NCBI GenBank assembly: GCA_041581405.1
Contig: JBFIDI010000330.1
Location: forward strand, 1-6,607
Origin: CAISIP01 sp041581405
GTDB taxonomy: Bacteria; Pseudomonadota; Gammaproteobacteria; Burkholderiales; Burkholderiaceae_C
Length of the DNA stretch: 6,607 nt
Direction: 5' to 3'
Position numbers and translations under genes: made by a program. Numbering within the stretch: position 1 is the first letter of the stretch; every line of letters starts with the position of its first letter. The notes under the pieces were generated by a model. It did not search any database and was not told the origin of the DNA. It was given only the letters and a program-made list of their open reading frames with translations. Below, in pieces: positions 1 to 6,113 of the stretch.

Positions 1-29
1 GGCAGGTCCAGGAATGCGGTTGAGAACAT
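1..29 (-). CDS. aroA: 5' end of aroA, 3-phosphoshikimate 1-carboxyvinyltransferase (EPSP synthase), cut by window edge
   Basis: Only the first nine codons and two bases of a tenth are present. They read MFSTAFLDL and then CC, which would begin a Pro codon. The 'FLDLP' string matches the AYLDLP-type N-terminus I recall for Bordetella AroA, and aroA is the expected gene after tyrA in this cluster in related betaproteobacteria. EPSP synthase transfers enolpyruvate from PEP to shikimate-3-phosphate in the cytoplasm, one step before chorismate. The ATG lies two bases after the tyrA stop, so translation is probably coupled to tyrA. The sequence before it is A-rich (AACAAAAATAATA) with no clear Shine-Dalgarno motif. 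No catalytic residue is inside the window; the call rests on the start motif and position. Confidence 0.7.
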
Positions 30-31
30 TA

Positions 32-904
32 TTATTTTTGTTGCTTGGCCATGCTCCAGTTGGCACGGGTTTCGCTGGCGTTCTCGATCTGCTCGAGCAG
101 GGCTTCCTCGTTGCCGTTGGAGATCATCAGTTCGAGCGCCTGCAGGTTGCGCTGGAAGATCCTGGACTGGGTCAGCAACTCTTCGCGGTTCGACATCAGG
201 ACGTCACGCCACATCGACGGCTCGGCGGCCGCAATGCGGGTGAAGTCGCGAAACCCGGGGCCGGCCAGCGACAGGAAATCGCGGCCCATGGGTTGGCCCG
301 AGATGGCGTTCATCATCGCGAAGGCGATCAGGTGCGGAAGGTGGCTGACCGCGGCGAATGCCGCATCGTGCGACTCCGGCGTCATTTTCAGCACCCGGCA
401 TCCCAGGGCGGCCCAGACATCGACGGCCTTCTGGAGCTGGATGCGGCTCGTGCGTTCGATCGGCGTCAGCACCACCTGCCGGCCGTGGTAGAGGTCGGCG
501 TCGGCGTGTTCGACACCGGAGAGTTCCTTGCCGGCGATCGGGTGCGCCGGGACAAAACAGCCGATCTGCTCGCGCAGGGACCGCCGGGCGGCGTCGACCA
601 CGTCGCGTTTCGTGGAGCCCACGTCCATGATCAGCATCTGCGGCGTGATCAGGTGCTTGATGGCCTTGAACGTGGTCTCGGTGGAGGCGACCGGCACGGC
701 CAGCAGCACGATGTCGGCACCCGACGCCGCCAGCAGGGCGGAGGGTGCTTCCACGTCGATCACGCCGAGTTGCCGTGCGCGTTCGGTGGTGGAGGGGGAC
801 TTGCTGTAGCCGACGACGCGCTTGACCAGGCCCGCGCGCTTGAGCGCCAGCGCGAACGACCCGCCCATCAGGCCACAACCGATCAATCCGAGTTGTTCAA
901 ACAT
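32..904 (-). CDS. tyrA: Prephenate (or arogenate/cyclohexadienyl) dehydrogenase
   Basis: A 290-residue cytoplasmic enzyme that oxidatively decarboxylates prephenate to 4-hydroxyphenylpyruvate, the committed step to tyrosine. The N-terminal Rossmann fold has LGLIGCGLMGGS (residues 5-16). DVGSTK (94-99) and HPIAG (121-125, the family's catalytic His being H121) follow. The C-terminal helical dimerisation domain has ESHD (177-180), SHLPH (187-191) and GPGFRDFTRIA (215-225), whose Arg residues include the likely prephenate carboxylate binder. There is no fused chorismate mutase or ACT domain, so feedback control by Tyr, if any, does not use an ACT domain. Start: the glycine motif sits at residue 9, as usual, and no in-frame upstream start fits. 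The leader has no Shine-Dalgarno motif; the gene starts 21 bases after pheA, so coupling is likely. Ser34 stands where NAD-specific members normally have Asp. Confidence 0.95.
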   Translation of the reverse strand: MFEQLGLIGCGLMGGSFALALKRAGLVKRVVGYSKSPSTTERARQLGVIDVEAPSALLAASGADIVLLAVPVASTETTFKAIKHLITPQMLIMDVGSTKRDVVDAARRSLREQIGCFVPAHPIAGKELSGVEHADADLYHGRQVVLTPIERTSRIQLQKAVDVWAALGCRVLKMTPESHDAAFAAVSHLPHLIAFAMMNAISGQPMGRDFLSLAGPGFRDFTRIAAAEPSMWRDVLMSNREELLTQSRIFQRNLQALELMISNGNEEALLEQIENASETRANWSMAKQQK

Positions 905-926
905 GTGCGGGACGTGGCGATGCCAT
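897..926 (-). other. Nine-codon out-of-frame ORF bridging the pheA stop and tyrA start
   Basis: The last base of the pheA stop TGA is also the A of an ATG (TGATG arrangement). That ATG opens nine codons (MASPRPAHV) ending in a TGA that lies just inside tyrA, so the micro-ORF overlaps the first eight bases of tyrA in another frame. tyrA has no visible Shine-Dalgarno motif. A ribosome ending pheA could restart here and end next to the tyrA ATG. The arrangement is visible in the sequence; any role in translation relay is inference and it may be chance. Confidence 0.2.
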
Positions 927-2011
927 CATGAGGTTGCGACCGGGTACGAGCCCAGGATCTTGTAGAACGCACACAGGCTCTTGAGTTCGGCCAGCGCGGC
1001 GGCGACGTTTTCCTGGTCGGGATGGCCCTGGACGTCAATATAGAAGTAGTAGTCCCATTGCCCCGAGCGGGCAGGGCGCGATTCGAAGCGTGTCATCGAC
1101 ACGCCGTGGCGCTTGAGCGGCACCAGCAGGTCGTGCACGGCGCCCGGCACGTTGGGCACCGATACCACCAGGCTGATGCGGTCGTTGCCGCTGGCCGCCG
1201 GCCGGTCCATGACCTGGGGCATGCAGATCACGTTGAAGCGCGTGCGGTTGTATGCGTCGTCCTGGATGGCGCTGGCCACCAGGTGCAGGCCGAACTCGCT
1301 GGCGGCCCGGTCGCTGGCAATGGCAGCCCACGCCGGGTTCGTCGACGCCAGGCGCGCGCCCTCGGCGTTGCTCGACGCGGCGCGGCGCTCCACGTGCGGC
1401 AGGTGGGTTCCGAGCCAGTTGTGGCACTGGGCCAGCGCCTGCGGATGGCCCAGCACCACGGTGATGCCGTCCATGGAGTTCTCCTGGCGCATCAGATGGT
1501 GGCGCACCAGCAGGCTGACCTCGCCGACGATGTGCAGCGGCGTGTTGAGCAGCAGATCCATGGAGCGCGCCACCACGCCTTCGGTGTTGTTCTCGATCGG
1601 TACCACGCCGAAATCGGCGCTGCCCGAGGTCGTCGCATGGAACACCTCGTCGAAGTTGGCGCAGGGGACGTGGTCGATGCTCGAGCCGAAGAACTGCAGC
1701 GCCGCCTGTTCGCTGAAGGTGCCCGCCGGACCCAGGTAGGCCACGCGTTGGCGCGCTTCCAGCGAGCGGCACGACGACATGATTTCACGCCAGACATGGG
1801 CGATGCCGTCTGCCTTGATCGGGCCGGCATTGCGCTGCTGCAATGCACGGATGACCTGCGCCTCGCGTTCGGGCCGAAATACCACCGATCCCTCGGCGCG
1901 TTTGACTTCGCCCACTTCCAGCGCGAGCGCTGCCCGGCGATTGAGCAGGTCCAGCAACTGGTTGTCGAGCGTATCGATCTGTTTGCGGAGCTCCGGCAGT
2001 TCTTGGGTCAT
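926..2011 (-). CDS. pheA: Bifunctional chorismate mutase / prephenate dehydratase (P-protein)
   Basis: A 361-residue cytoplasmic enzyme converting chorismate to prephenate and then to phenylpyruvate for phenylalanine synthesis. The AroQ-type mutase domain covers about residues 1-87; R9, R26, K37 and R49 line up with active-site positions of the E. coli domain. The dehydratase domain (about 88-268) has GPAGTFSE (94-101), VPIENNTEG (137-145) and NRTRF (255-259), whose Thr-Arg-Phe is the catalytic motif. The C-terminal ACT domain (about 277-355) keeps PGAVHDLL (289-296) and ESRP (310-313), the phenylalanine-sensing pair of motifs, so allosteric inhibition by Phe is likely. Start: the frame stays open 58 codons further upstream into serC, but the ATG at 2011 gives the standard MTQELPELRKQID start. 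It begins 28 bases after serC, with a pyrimidine-rich leader and no Shine-Dalgarno motif. Confidence 0.96.
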   Translation of the reverse strand: MTQELPELRKQIDTLDNQLLDLLNRRAALALEVGEVKRAEGSVVFRPEREAQVIRALQQRNAGPIKADGIAHVWREIMSSCRSLEARQRVAYLGPAGTFSEQAALQFFGSSIDHVPCANFDEVFHATTSGSADFGVVPIENNTEGVVARSMDLLLNTPLHIVGEVSLLVRHHLMRQENSMDGITVVLGHPQALAQCHNWLGTHLPHVERRAASSNAEGARLASTNPAWAAIASDRAASEFGLHLVASAIQDDAYNRTRFNVICMPQVMDRPAASGNDRISLVVSVPNVPGAVHDLLVPLKRHGVSMTRFESRPARSGQWDYYFYIDVQGHPDQENVAAALAELKSLCAFYKILGSYPVATS

Positions 2012-2039
2012 GGGTGGGTGCAAGGAATGGGGGCCGGGC

Positions 2040-3170
2040 TCAGGCGCCGGTGCGCTCAAATTCTCGCATGTAGTCCACCAGGGCCTGAACACCTTCGAGC
2101 GGCATCGCGTTGTAGATGCTGGCGCGCATGCCGCCGATCGATTTGTGCCCCTTGAGCGACAACAGTCCCCGTTCCCGCGCACCAAGCAGGAAGGCGTCGT
2201 TGCGGGTCTCGTCGCGCAGGAAGAACGGCACGTTCATGCGGGAGCGACAGGCCGGGTCGACCCGGTTCTCGTACAGTTGCGAACGATCGATCGCGTCGTA
2301 CAGCAGTCGTGCCTTGGCGATGTTGCGCTGTTCCAGCGCCGCCACGCCGCCCTGGCGCCGGATCCACTGGAATACCAGGCCGGCGATGTAGATGGCATAG
2401 GTCGGGGGCGTGTTGTACATGGACTGATTGTCGGCAACCAGCTGGTAGTTGAACGCACTCGGGCAGATCGGCAAGGCATGGCCGAGCAGGTCTTCGCGCA
2501 CGACGACCACCGTCAGGCCGGCCGGTCCGAGGTTCTTCTGGGCGCCGGCGAAGGCCAGGCCCACGCGGGACCAGTCGACCGGGCGCGACGCGACGTGGGA
2601 GGAGAAGTCGACCACCAGCGGCGCATCGCACCCCAGCGCCCGGAGATCGGGCAGCGACTGGAACTCGACACCGTGGATAGTCTCGTTGCCGCACAGGTGC
2701 ACGTAGGCGGCATCGGGCCGGATATCCCAGCCCGACGGATCGGGGATGCGGTGGAAACCGTCGGGCTGGCTGGTCGCCGCGACGTGGGCTGCCAGGTATT
2801 TTTCGGCCTCGCGGCAGGATTTCTGGCTCCAGCCGCCCGTGATGACGAAGTTGGCCAGCGCTGCGGCGCCCGGCTTGGCCCCGACACCGGCGAGGTTCAT
2901 CGGCACGATCGCGTTCTCGGCCAGTCCTCCGCCTTGCATGAACAGGATCCGGAACTGCGCCGGCACGGCAAGCAGCTCGCGCAGCGTGGCTTCGGCCGCT
3001 TCGTAGATGGAGATGAACTCCTTGCCGCGATGGCTCATCTCCATCACGCTCATGCCCGAGCGCTTGCCATGTGCGTCAGGCCAGTCGAGCATTTCGGCGG
3101 CGGCCTGTTCGAGCACCTCCGGTGCGATGGCGGCCGGGCCGGCCGAGAAGTTGTAGGGTCGATGCGTCAT
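2040..3170 (-). CDS. serC: Phosphoserine aminotransferase (3-phosphohydroxypyruvate transaminase)
   Basis: A 376-residue PLP enzyme of the class-V aminotransferase family. It transfers the amino group of glutamate to 3-phosphohydroxypyruvate to give O-phosphoserine, and in many bacteria also makes 4-phosphohydroxythreonine for PLP synthesis. Seen in order: the N-terminal RPYNFSAGPAAI signature (4-15), SHRGKEF (46-52), LFMQGGG (76-82), GNETIHGVEF (161-170), VVDFSS (186-191, D188 facing the PLP ring nitrogen), AGAQKNLGPAGL (208-219, K212 the Schiff-base lysine) and GGMRASIYNA (346-355). Length is typical. The frame is open 34 codons further upstream, but family homology begins at the ATG at 3170. 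A GGGGA sits 10 bases before it, a usable though rather distant ribosome site. A four-codon out-of-frame ORF (from 3181) ends with its TGA overlapping the serC ATG. It lies 64 bases after gyrA. Confidence 0.97.
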   Translation of the reverse strand: MTHRPYNFSAGPAAIAPEVLEQAAAEMLDWPDAHGKRSGMSVMEMSHRGKEFISIYEAAEATLRELLAVPAQFRILFMQGGGLAENAIVPMNLAGVGAKPGAAALANFVITGGWSQKSCREAEKYLAAHVAATSQPDGFHRIPDPSGWDIRPDAAYVHLCGNETIHGVEFQSLPDLRALGCDAPLVVDFSSHVASRPVDWSRVGLAFAGAQKNLGPAGLTVVVVREDLLGHALPICPSAFNYQLVADNQSMYNTPPTYAIYIAGLVFQWIRRQGGVAALEQRNIAKARLLYDAIDRSQLYENRVDPACRSRMNVPFFLRDETRNDAFLLGARERGLLSLKGHKSIGGMRASIYNAMPLEGVQALVDYMREFERTGA

Positions 3171-3234
3171 GGTGTTGTCATCCCCGCTGCCGGCGGTGGA
3201 CGCGCGGCGCCACCACGACCGGCGCGACAGTCGA

Positions 3235-5889
3235 TCAGCTCTTGTCGTCTCCGGCCGGTTCGTCGGCGGCACCCGGGTTGGCGTCGGCCTCGTTCTCGAC
3301 CTCGGCGGCGTCGTTGTCGACCAGGCGTTGCAGGCCGCTGAGCTGGGAGCCGTCGTCCAGGCCGATCAGCGTCACGCCCTGTGTCGCGCGACCCATCTCG
3401 CGGATCTCGCTGACGCGGGTACGCACCAGCACCCCCTTGTCGGTGATCAGCATGATTTCGTCGTCCACATGCACCAGCGTCGCCGCAACCACCTTGCCGT
3501 TGCGTTCGCTCTGCTGGATCGCGATCATGCCCTTGGTGCCCCGTCCGTGGCGGGTGTATTCGGTGATGCTGGTACGTTTGCCGTAGCCGTTTTCGGTCGC
3601 GGTCAGCACGGATTGCTGCTCGTCCTCGGCCACCAGCATGGCGATCACGCTTTGTCCGTCGTCCAGCATCATGCCGCGCACGCCCCGCGCCGTGCGGCCC
3701 ATCGGGCGGACATCGCTTTCGTTGAAGCGCACGGCCTTGCCGCCGTCGGAGAACAACATGACGTCGTGTTCGCCATCGGTCAGGGCCGCGCCGATCAGGT
3801 AGTCGCCCGGATCGAGGTCGACGGCGATGATGCCGGCCTTGCGCGGATTGCTGAATTCGTCGAGCGCGGTCTTTTTCACGGTGCCCATGCTGGTGGCCAT
3901 GAACACGTACTGGTCCGGCGGGAAACTGCGCTTTTCACCGGTCAGGGGCAGCACGACGGTGATCTTCTCGCCTTCCTGCAACGGGACCATGTTGACGATA
4001 GGACGACCGCGCGAGCCGCGCGAGCCTTGCGGGACCTCCCAGACCTTGAGCCAGTACAGCCGCCCGCGGTTGGAGAAACACAGGATGTAGTCGTGGGTGT
4101 TGGCAATGAACAGCTGGTCGATCCAGTCGTCGTCCTTGGTGGACGTGGCCTGCTTGCCCCGGCCGCCGCGTTTTTGCGCCCGGTATTCGGACAAGGGCTG
4201 GCTCTTGACGTAACCGCTGTGGCTGAGCGTCACGACCATGTCGGTCGGCGTGATCAGGTCTTCGGTGCTCAGGTCGAACGAGCTGTGTTCGATCAGGCTG
4301 CGCCGCACGCCGATCTTGTTCTGGCCGAACTCCTGCTTGATGTGGCCGAGTTCCTCGACGATGATGGTCGTCACCCGTTCCGGCTTGGCCAGGATGTCGA
4401 GCAGATCCTCGATCTCGGCCATGACGTCCTTGTATTCGGCAACGATCTTGTCCTGCTCCAGGCCGGTCAGGCGCTGCAGGCGCATCTGCAGGATCTCTTG
4501 GGCCTGGGTGTCGCTGAGGCGGTACAGGCCGTCCGCTCCCATTCCGTACGACTTCTCCAGGCCCTCGGGACGGTAGTCGTCGGCATTGATGACTCCGCCG
4601 TCGGCGCGGGTGCGGGTCAGCATCTCGCGCACCAGCTTGCTGTCCCAGGACTTGGCCATCAGTTCGGACTTGGCCACCGGCGGCGTGGGCGCATTGCGGA
4701 TGATGGCGATGAACTCGTCGATGTTGGCCAGCGCGACCGCCAGGCCTTCGAGCACGTGGCCACGCTCGCGCGCCTTGCGCAGCGTGAACACGGTGCGCCG
4801 GGTCACGACCTCGCGGCGGTGGTCCAGGAAGACCACGATCAGGTCCTTCAGGTTGCACAGGCGTGGCTGACCATTGATCAGCGCCACCATGTTGATGCCG
4901 AAGGTGTCCTGCAGCTGGGTTTGCTTGTATAGATTGTTCAGCACCACCTCGGGCACTTCACCGCGCTTGAGTTCGATCACCAGGCGCATGCCCGACTTGT
5001 CGCTCTCGTCCTGGATGTGGCTGATGCCTTCGATCTTCTTCTCGTGCACCAGGTCGGCCATGCGCTCCTGCAGCGTCTTCTTGTTGACCTGGTAGGGCAG
5101 TTCGTCGACGATGATGGCCTGGCGCTGGCCGCGGTCGATGTCCTCGAAATGGCACTTGGCGCGCATCACGACGCGCCCGCGGCCGGTGCGGTATCCGTCC
5201 TTGACGCCGTTGATGCCGTAGATGATGCCGCCGGTGGGGAAATCCGGCGCCGGGATGATCTCCATCAAGTCGTCGACCGACGTGTCCGGATGGCGCAGCA
5301 TGTGCAGGCAGGCGTCCACCACCTCGTTGAGGTTGTGTGGCGGGATGTTGGTCGCCATGCCCACGGCGATGCCGCCCGAGCCGTTGACCAGCAGGTTGGG
5401 CAACTTGCTGGGCAGGACCAGAGGCTCTTTCTCGGAGCCGTCGTAGTTGGGGCCGAAGTCGACGGTCTCCTTGTCGATGTCGGCCAGCATCTCGTGCGTG
5501 ATCTTGGCCAGCCGGATCTCGGTGTAACGCATCGCCGCCGCGTTGTCGCCGTCGACCGAGCCGAAGTTGCCCTGGCCATCGACCAGCATGTGGCGCATCG
5601 AGAAGTCCTGCGCCATGCGGACGATGGTGTCGTAGACCGACTGGTCGCCGTGCGGGTGGTATTTGCCGATCACGTCGCCGACGATACGGGCCGACTTCTT
5701 ATATGGCCGGTTCCAGTCGTTGTTCAGCTCGTGCATCGCGAACAGCGCGCGTCGGTGCACCGGCTTGAGGCCGTCACGGGCATCTGGCAGGGCACGACCC
5801 ACGATCACGCTCATTGCGTAATCGAGGTAGCTGCGCCGCATTTCCTCTTCCAGACTGATGGGCAGGGTTTCTTTGGCGAACTGGGTCAT
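3235..5889 (-). CDS. gyrA: DNA gyrase subunit A
   Basis: An 884-residue protein (E. coli has 875), the DNA-cleaving and rejoining subunit of the A2B2 gyrase that introduces negative supercoils. The start MTQFAKETLPISLEEEMRRS and GRALPDARDGLKPVHRR (31-47) are classic, and the catalytic Tyr is Y122 in AAAMRYTE, numbered exactly as in E. coli. The quinolone pocket reads HPHGDQSVYD (78-87): Gln83 and Ser84 replace the E. coli Ser83-Ala84, while Asp87 is kept. The coiled-coil/tower region runs to about 520. The C-terminal DNA-wrapping pinwheel (about 530-850) opens with a GyrA box QKRGGRG (572-578), which marks gyrase rather than topoisomerase IV. An acidic tail follows (857-884). No strong Shine-Dalgarno motif precedes the ATG. 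First gene of the minus-strand cluster, divergent from ompA. Confidence 0.98.
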   Translation of the reverse strand: MTQFAKETLPISLEEEMRRSYLDYAMSVIVGRALPDARDGLKPVHRRALFAMHELNNDWNRPYKKSARIVGDVIGKYHPHGDQSVYDTIVRMAQDFSMRHMLVDGQGNFGSVDGDNAAAMRYTEIRLAKITHEMLADIDKETVDFGPNYDGSEKEPLVLPSKLPNLLVNGSGGIAVGMATNIPPHNLNEVVDACLHMLRHPDTSVDDLMEIIPAPDFPTGGIIYGINGVKDGYRTGRGRVVMRAKCHFEDIDRGQRQAIIVDELPYQVNKKTLQERMADLVHEKKIEGISHIQDESDKSGMRLVIELKRGEVPEVVLNNLYKQTQLQDTFGINMVALINGQPRLCNLKDLIVVFLDHRREVVTRRTVFTLRKARERGHVLEGLAVALANIDEFIAIIRNAPTPPVAKSELMAKSWDSKLVREMLTRTRADGGVINADDYRPEGLEKSYGMGADGLYRLSDTQAQEILQMRLQRLTGLEQDKIVAEYKDVMAEIEDLLDILAKPERVTTIIVEELGHIKQEFGQNKIGVRRSLIEHSSFDLSTEDLITPTDMVVTLSHSGYVKSQPLSEYRAQKRGGRGKQATSTKDDDWIDQLFIANTHDYILCFSNRGRLYWLKVWEVPQGSRGSRGRPIVNMVPLQEGEKITVVLPLTGEKRSFPPDQYVFMATSMGTVKKTALDEFSNPRKAGIIAVDLDPGDYLIGAALTDGEHDVMLFSDGGKAVRFNESDVRPMGRTARGVRGMMLDDGQSVIAMLVAEDEQQSVLTATENGYGKRTSITEYTRHGRGTKGMIAIQQSERNGKVVAATLVHVDDEIMLITDKGVLVRTRVSEIREMGRATQGVTLIGLDDGSQLSGLQRLVDNDAAEVENEADANPGAADEPAGDDKS

Positions 5890-5917
5890 GGAGGATGTCT
5901 TACGGCGGAAACCGATG

Positions 5918-5923
5918 ATTTTA
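5918..5923 (-). promoter_or_regulatory. Possible -10 element of the gyrA promoter
   Basis: On the minus strand the hexamer TAAAAT matches the sigma70 -10 consensus at five of six bases and would give an untranslated leader of roughly 20-25 bases. The nearest -35-like hexamer, TTGCCA (five of six matches), lies 22 bases upstream of it, which is too far for a standard spacer. The promoter would therefore need an activator or has been placed wrongly. The element was assigned by eye. Confidence 0.3.
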
Positions 5924-5956
5924 AAGGCAAGGGGCTGTCGTTATCTGGCAACACAT

Positions 5957-5971
5957 CGCCCAAGACGGGCG
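5957..5971. repeat. Inverted repeat CGCCC-N5-GGGCG between the divergent promoters
   Basis: A perfect five-base inverted repeat with a five-base spacer (aagac on the plus strand), about 68 bases upstream of gyrA and about 30 bases upstream of the ompA -35 candidate. There is no T-tract after it on either strand, so it is not an intrinsic terminator. It could be an operator or chance in GC-rich DNA. Confidence 0.3.
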
Positions 5972-6002
5972 GATTTCCTACAGATGAGGCCATTGGCGCC
6001 CT

Positions 6003-6030
6003 TTGATTGACTTGTTCTGTGTGGCACAAT
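6003..6030 (+). promoter_or_regulatory. Candidate sigma70 promoter of ompA
   Basis: The -35-like TTGATT (6003-6008) and -10-like CACAAT (6025-6030) are separated by 16 bases, each matching the consensus at four positions. An overlapping TTGACT at 6007-6012 is a better -35 but sits only 12 bases from the -10. Transcription would begin near 6037, giving a leader of about 77 bases. The position suits a well-expressed outer-membrane gene; the assignment is by eye. Confidence 0.45.
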
Positions 6031-6074
6031 GCCCCCATGCGCTTGGTGGCGGTCACCTGGCGCGTCCAACGCTT

Positions 6075-6089
6075 CGCAGCGCCGCTGCG
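6075..6089 (+). repeat. Short hairpin in the ompA 5' leader
   Basis: CGCAGC and GCTGCG form a perfect six-base stem around a three-base loop (GCC), ending 14 bases before the ompA ribosome binding site. It may stabilise the leader or modulate ribosome or RNase access, as leader structures do for some outer-membrane protein mRNAs. The stem is seen directly; the role is inference. Confidence 0.4.
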
Positions 6090-6103
6090 GCTAATGTCTC
6101 GAC

Positions 6104-6109
6104 AAGGAG
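6104..6109 (+). promoter_or_regulatory. Strong ompA ribosome binding site
   Basis: AAGGAG lies four bases before the ATG at 6114. It is the strongest Shine-Dalgarno motif in the window and fixes the start codon of ompA. It contrasts with the weak or absent motifs in front of gyrA, pheA and tyrA. Confidence 0.85.
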
Positions 6110-6113
6110 AATC

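Larger units (their letters stand above)
5890..6113. promoter_or_regulatory. Divergent gyrA-ompA intergenic region
   Basis: These 224 bases separate two divergent start codons and must hold both promoters. I see an AT-richer patch near gyrA (ATGATTTTAAAGG on the plus strand), a perfect inverted repeat at 5957-5971, a GGCGCC palindrome at 5995-6000, a sigma70-like element for ompA at 6003-6030, a short hairpin at 6075-6089 and a strong ribosome site before ompA. No gene with family homology is recognisable in it, although a 26-codon ORF crosses its right part. Confidence 0.8.

Noticed and set aside
14..931. Plus-strand 305-residue open frame opposite tyrA
   Set aside because: It is fully antisense to a gene with complete TyrA motifs, is Arg/Gly/His-rich with no recognisable domain, and is the kind of open frame high-GC codon bias makes on the opposite strand.
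1022..2155. Plus-strand 377-residue open frame opposite pheA
   Set aside because: Antisense to the whole of pheA, with no signature motif or plausible ribosome site; a codon-bias shadow.
2012..2185. N-terminal extension of pheA by 58 codons
   Set aside because: The extra part overlaps serC, is Arg/Cys/Pro-rich and has no family match; MTQELPELRKQID at 2011 is the standard P-protein start.
3171..3234. Intrinsic terminator between gyrA and serC
   Set aside because: The spacer has GC-rich partial complementarity (GGTGG and CCACC) but no U-run, so it does not look like a stop for transcription.
3171..3272. N-terminal extension of serC by 34 codons
   Set aside because: It runs into the gyrA end and has no homology; the family signature begins right after the ATG at 3170.
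1779..3341. Plus-strand 520-residue open frame opposite pheA and serC
   Set aside because: It spans two well-supported genes on the other strand, and its composition (Arg, Gly, His) is that of a high-GC shadow frame.
3169..4932. Plus-strand 587-residue open frame opposite gyrA
   Set aside because: It is long, but entirely antisense to conserved GyrA, with low-complexity runs of Gly, His, Asp and Val and no domain; long antisense frames are expected opposite biased codons.
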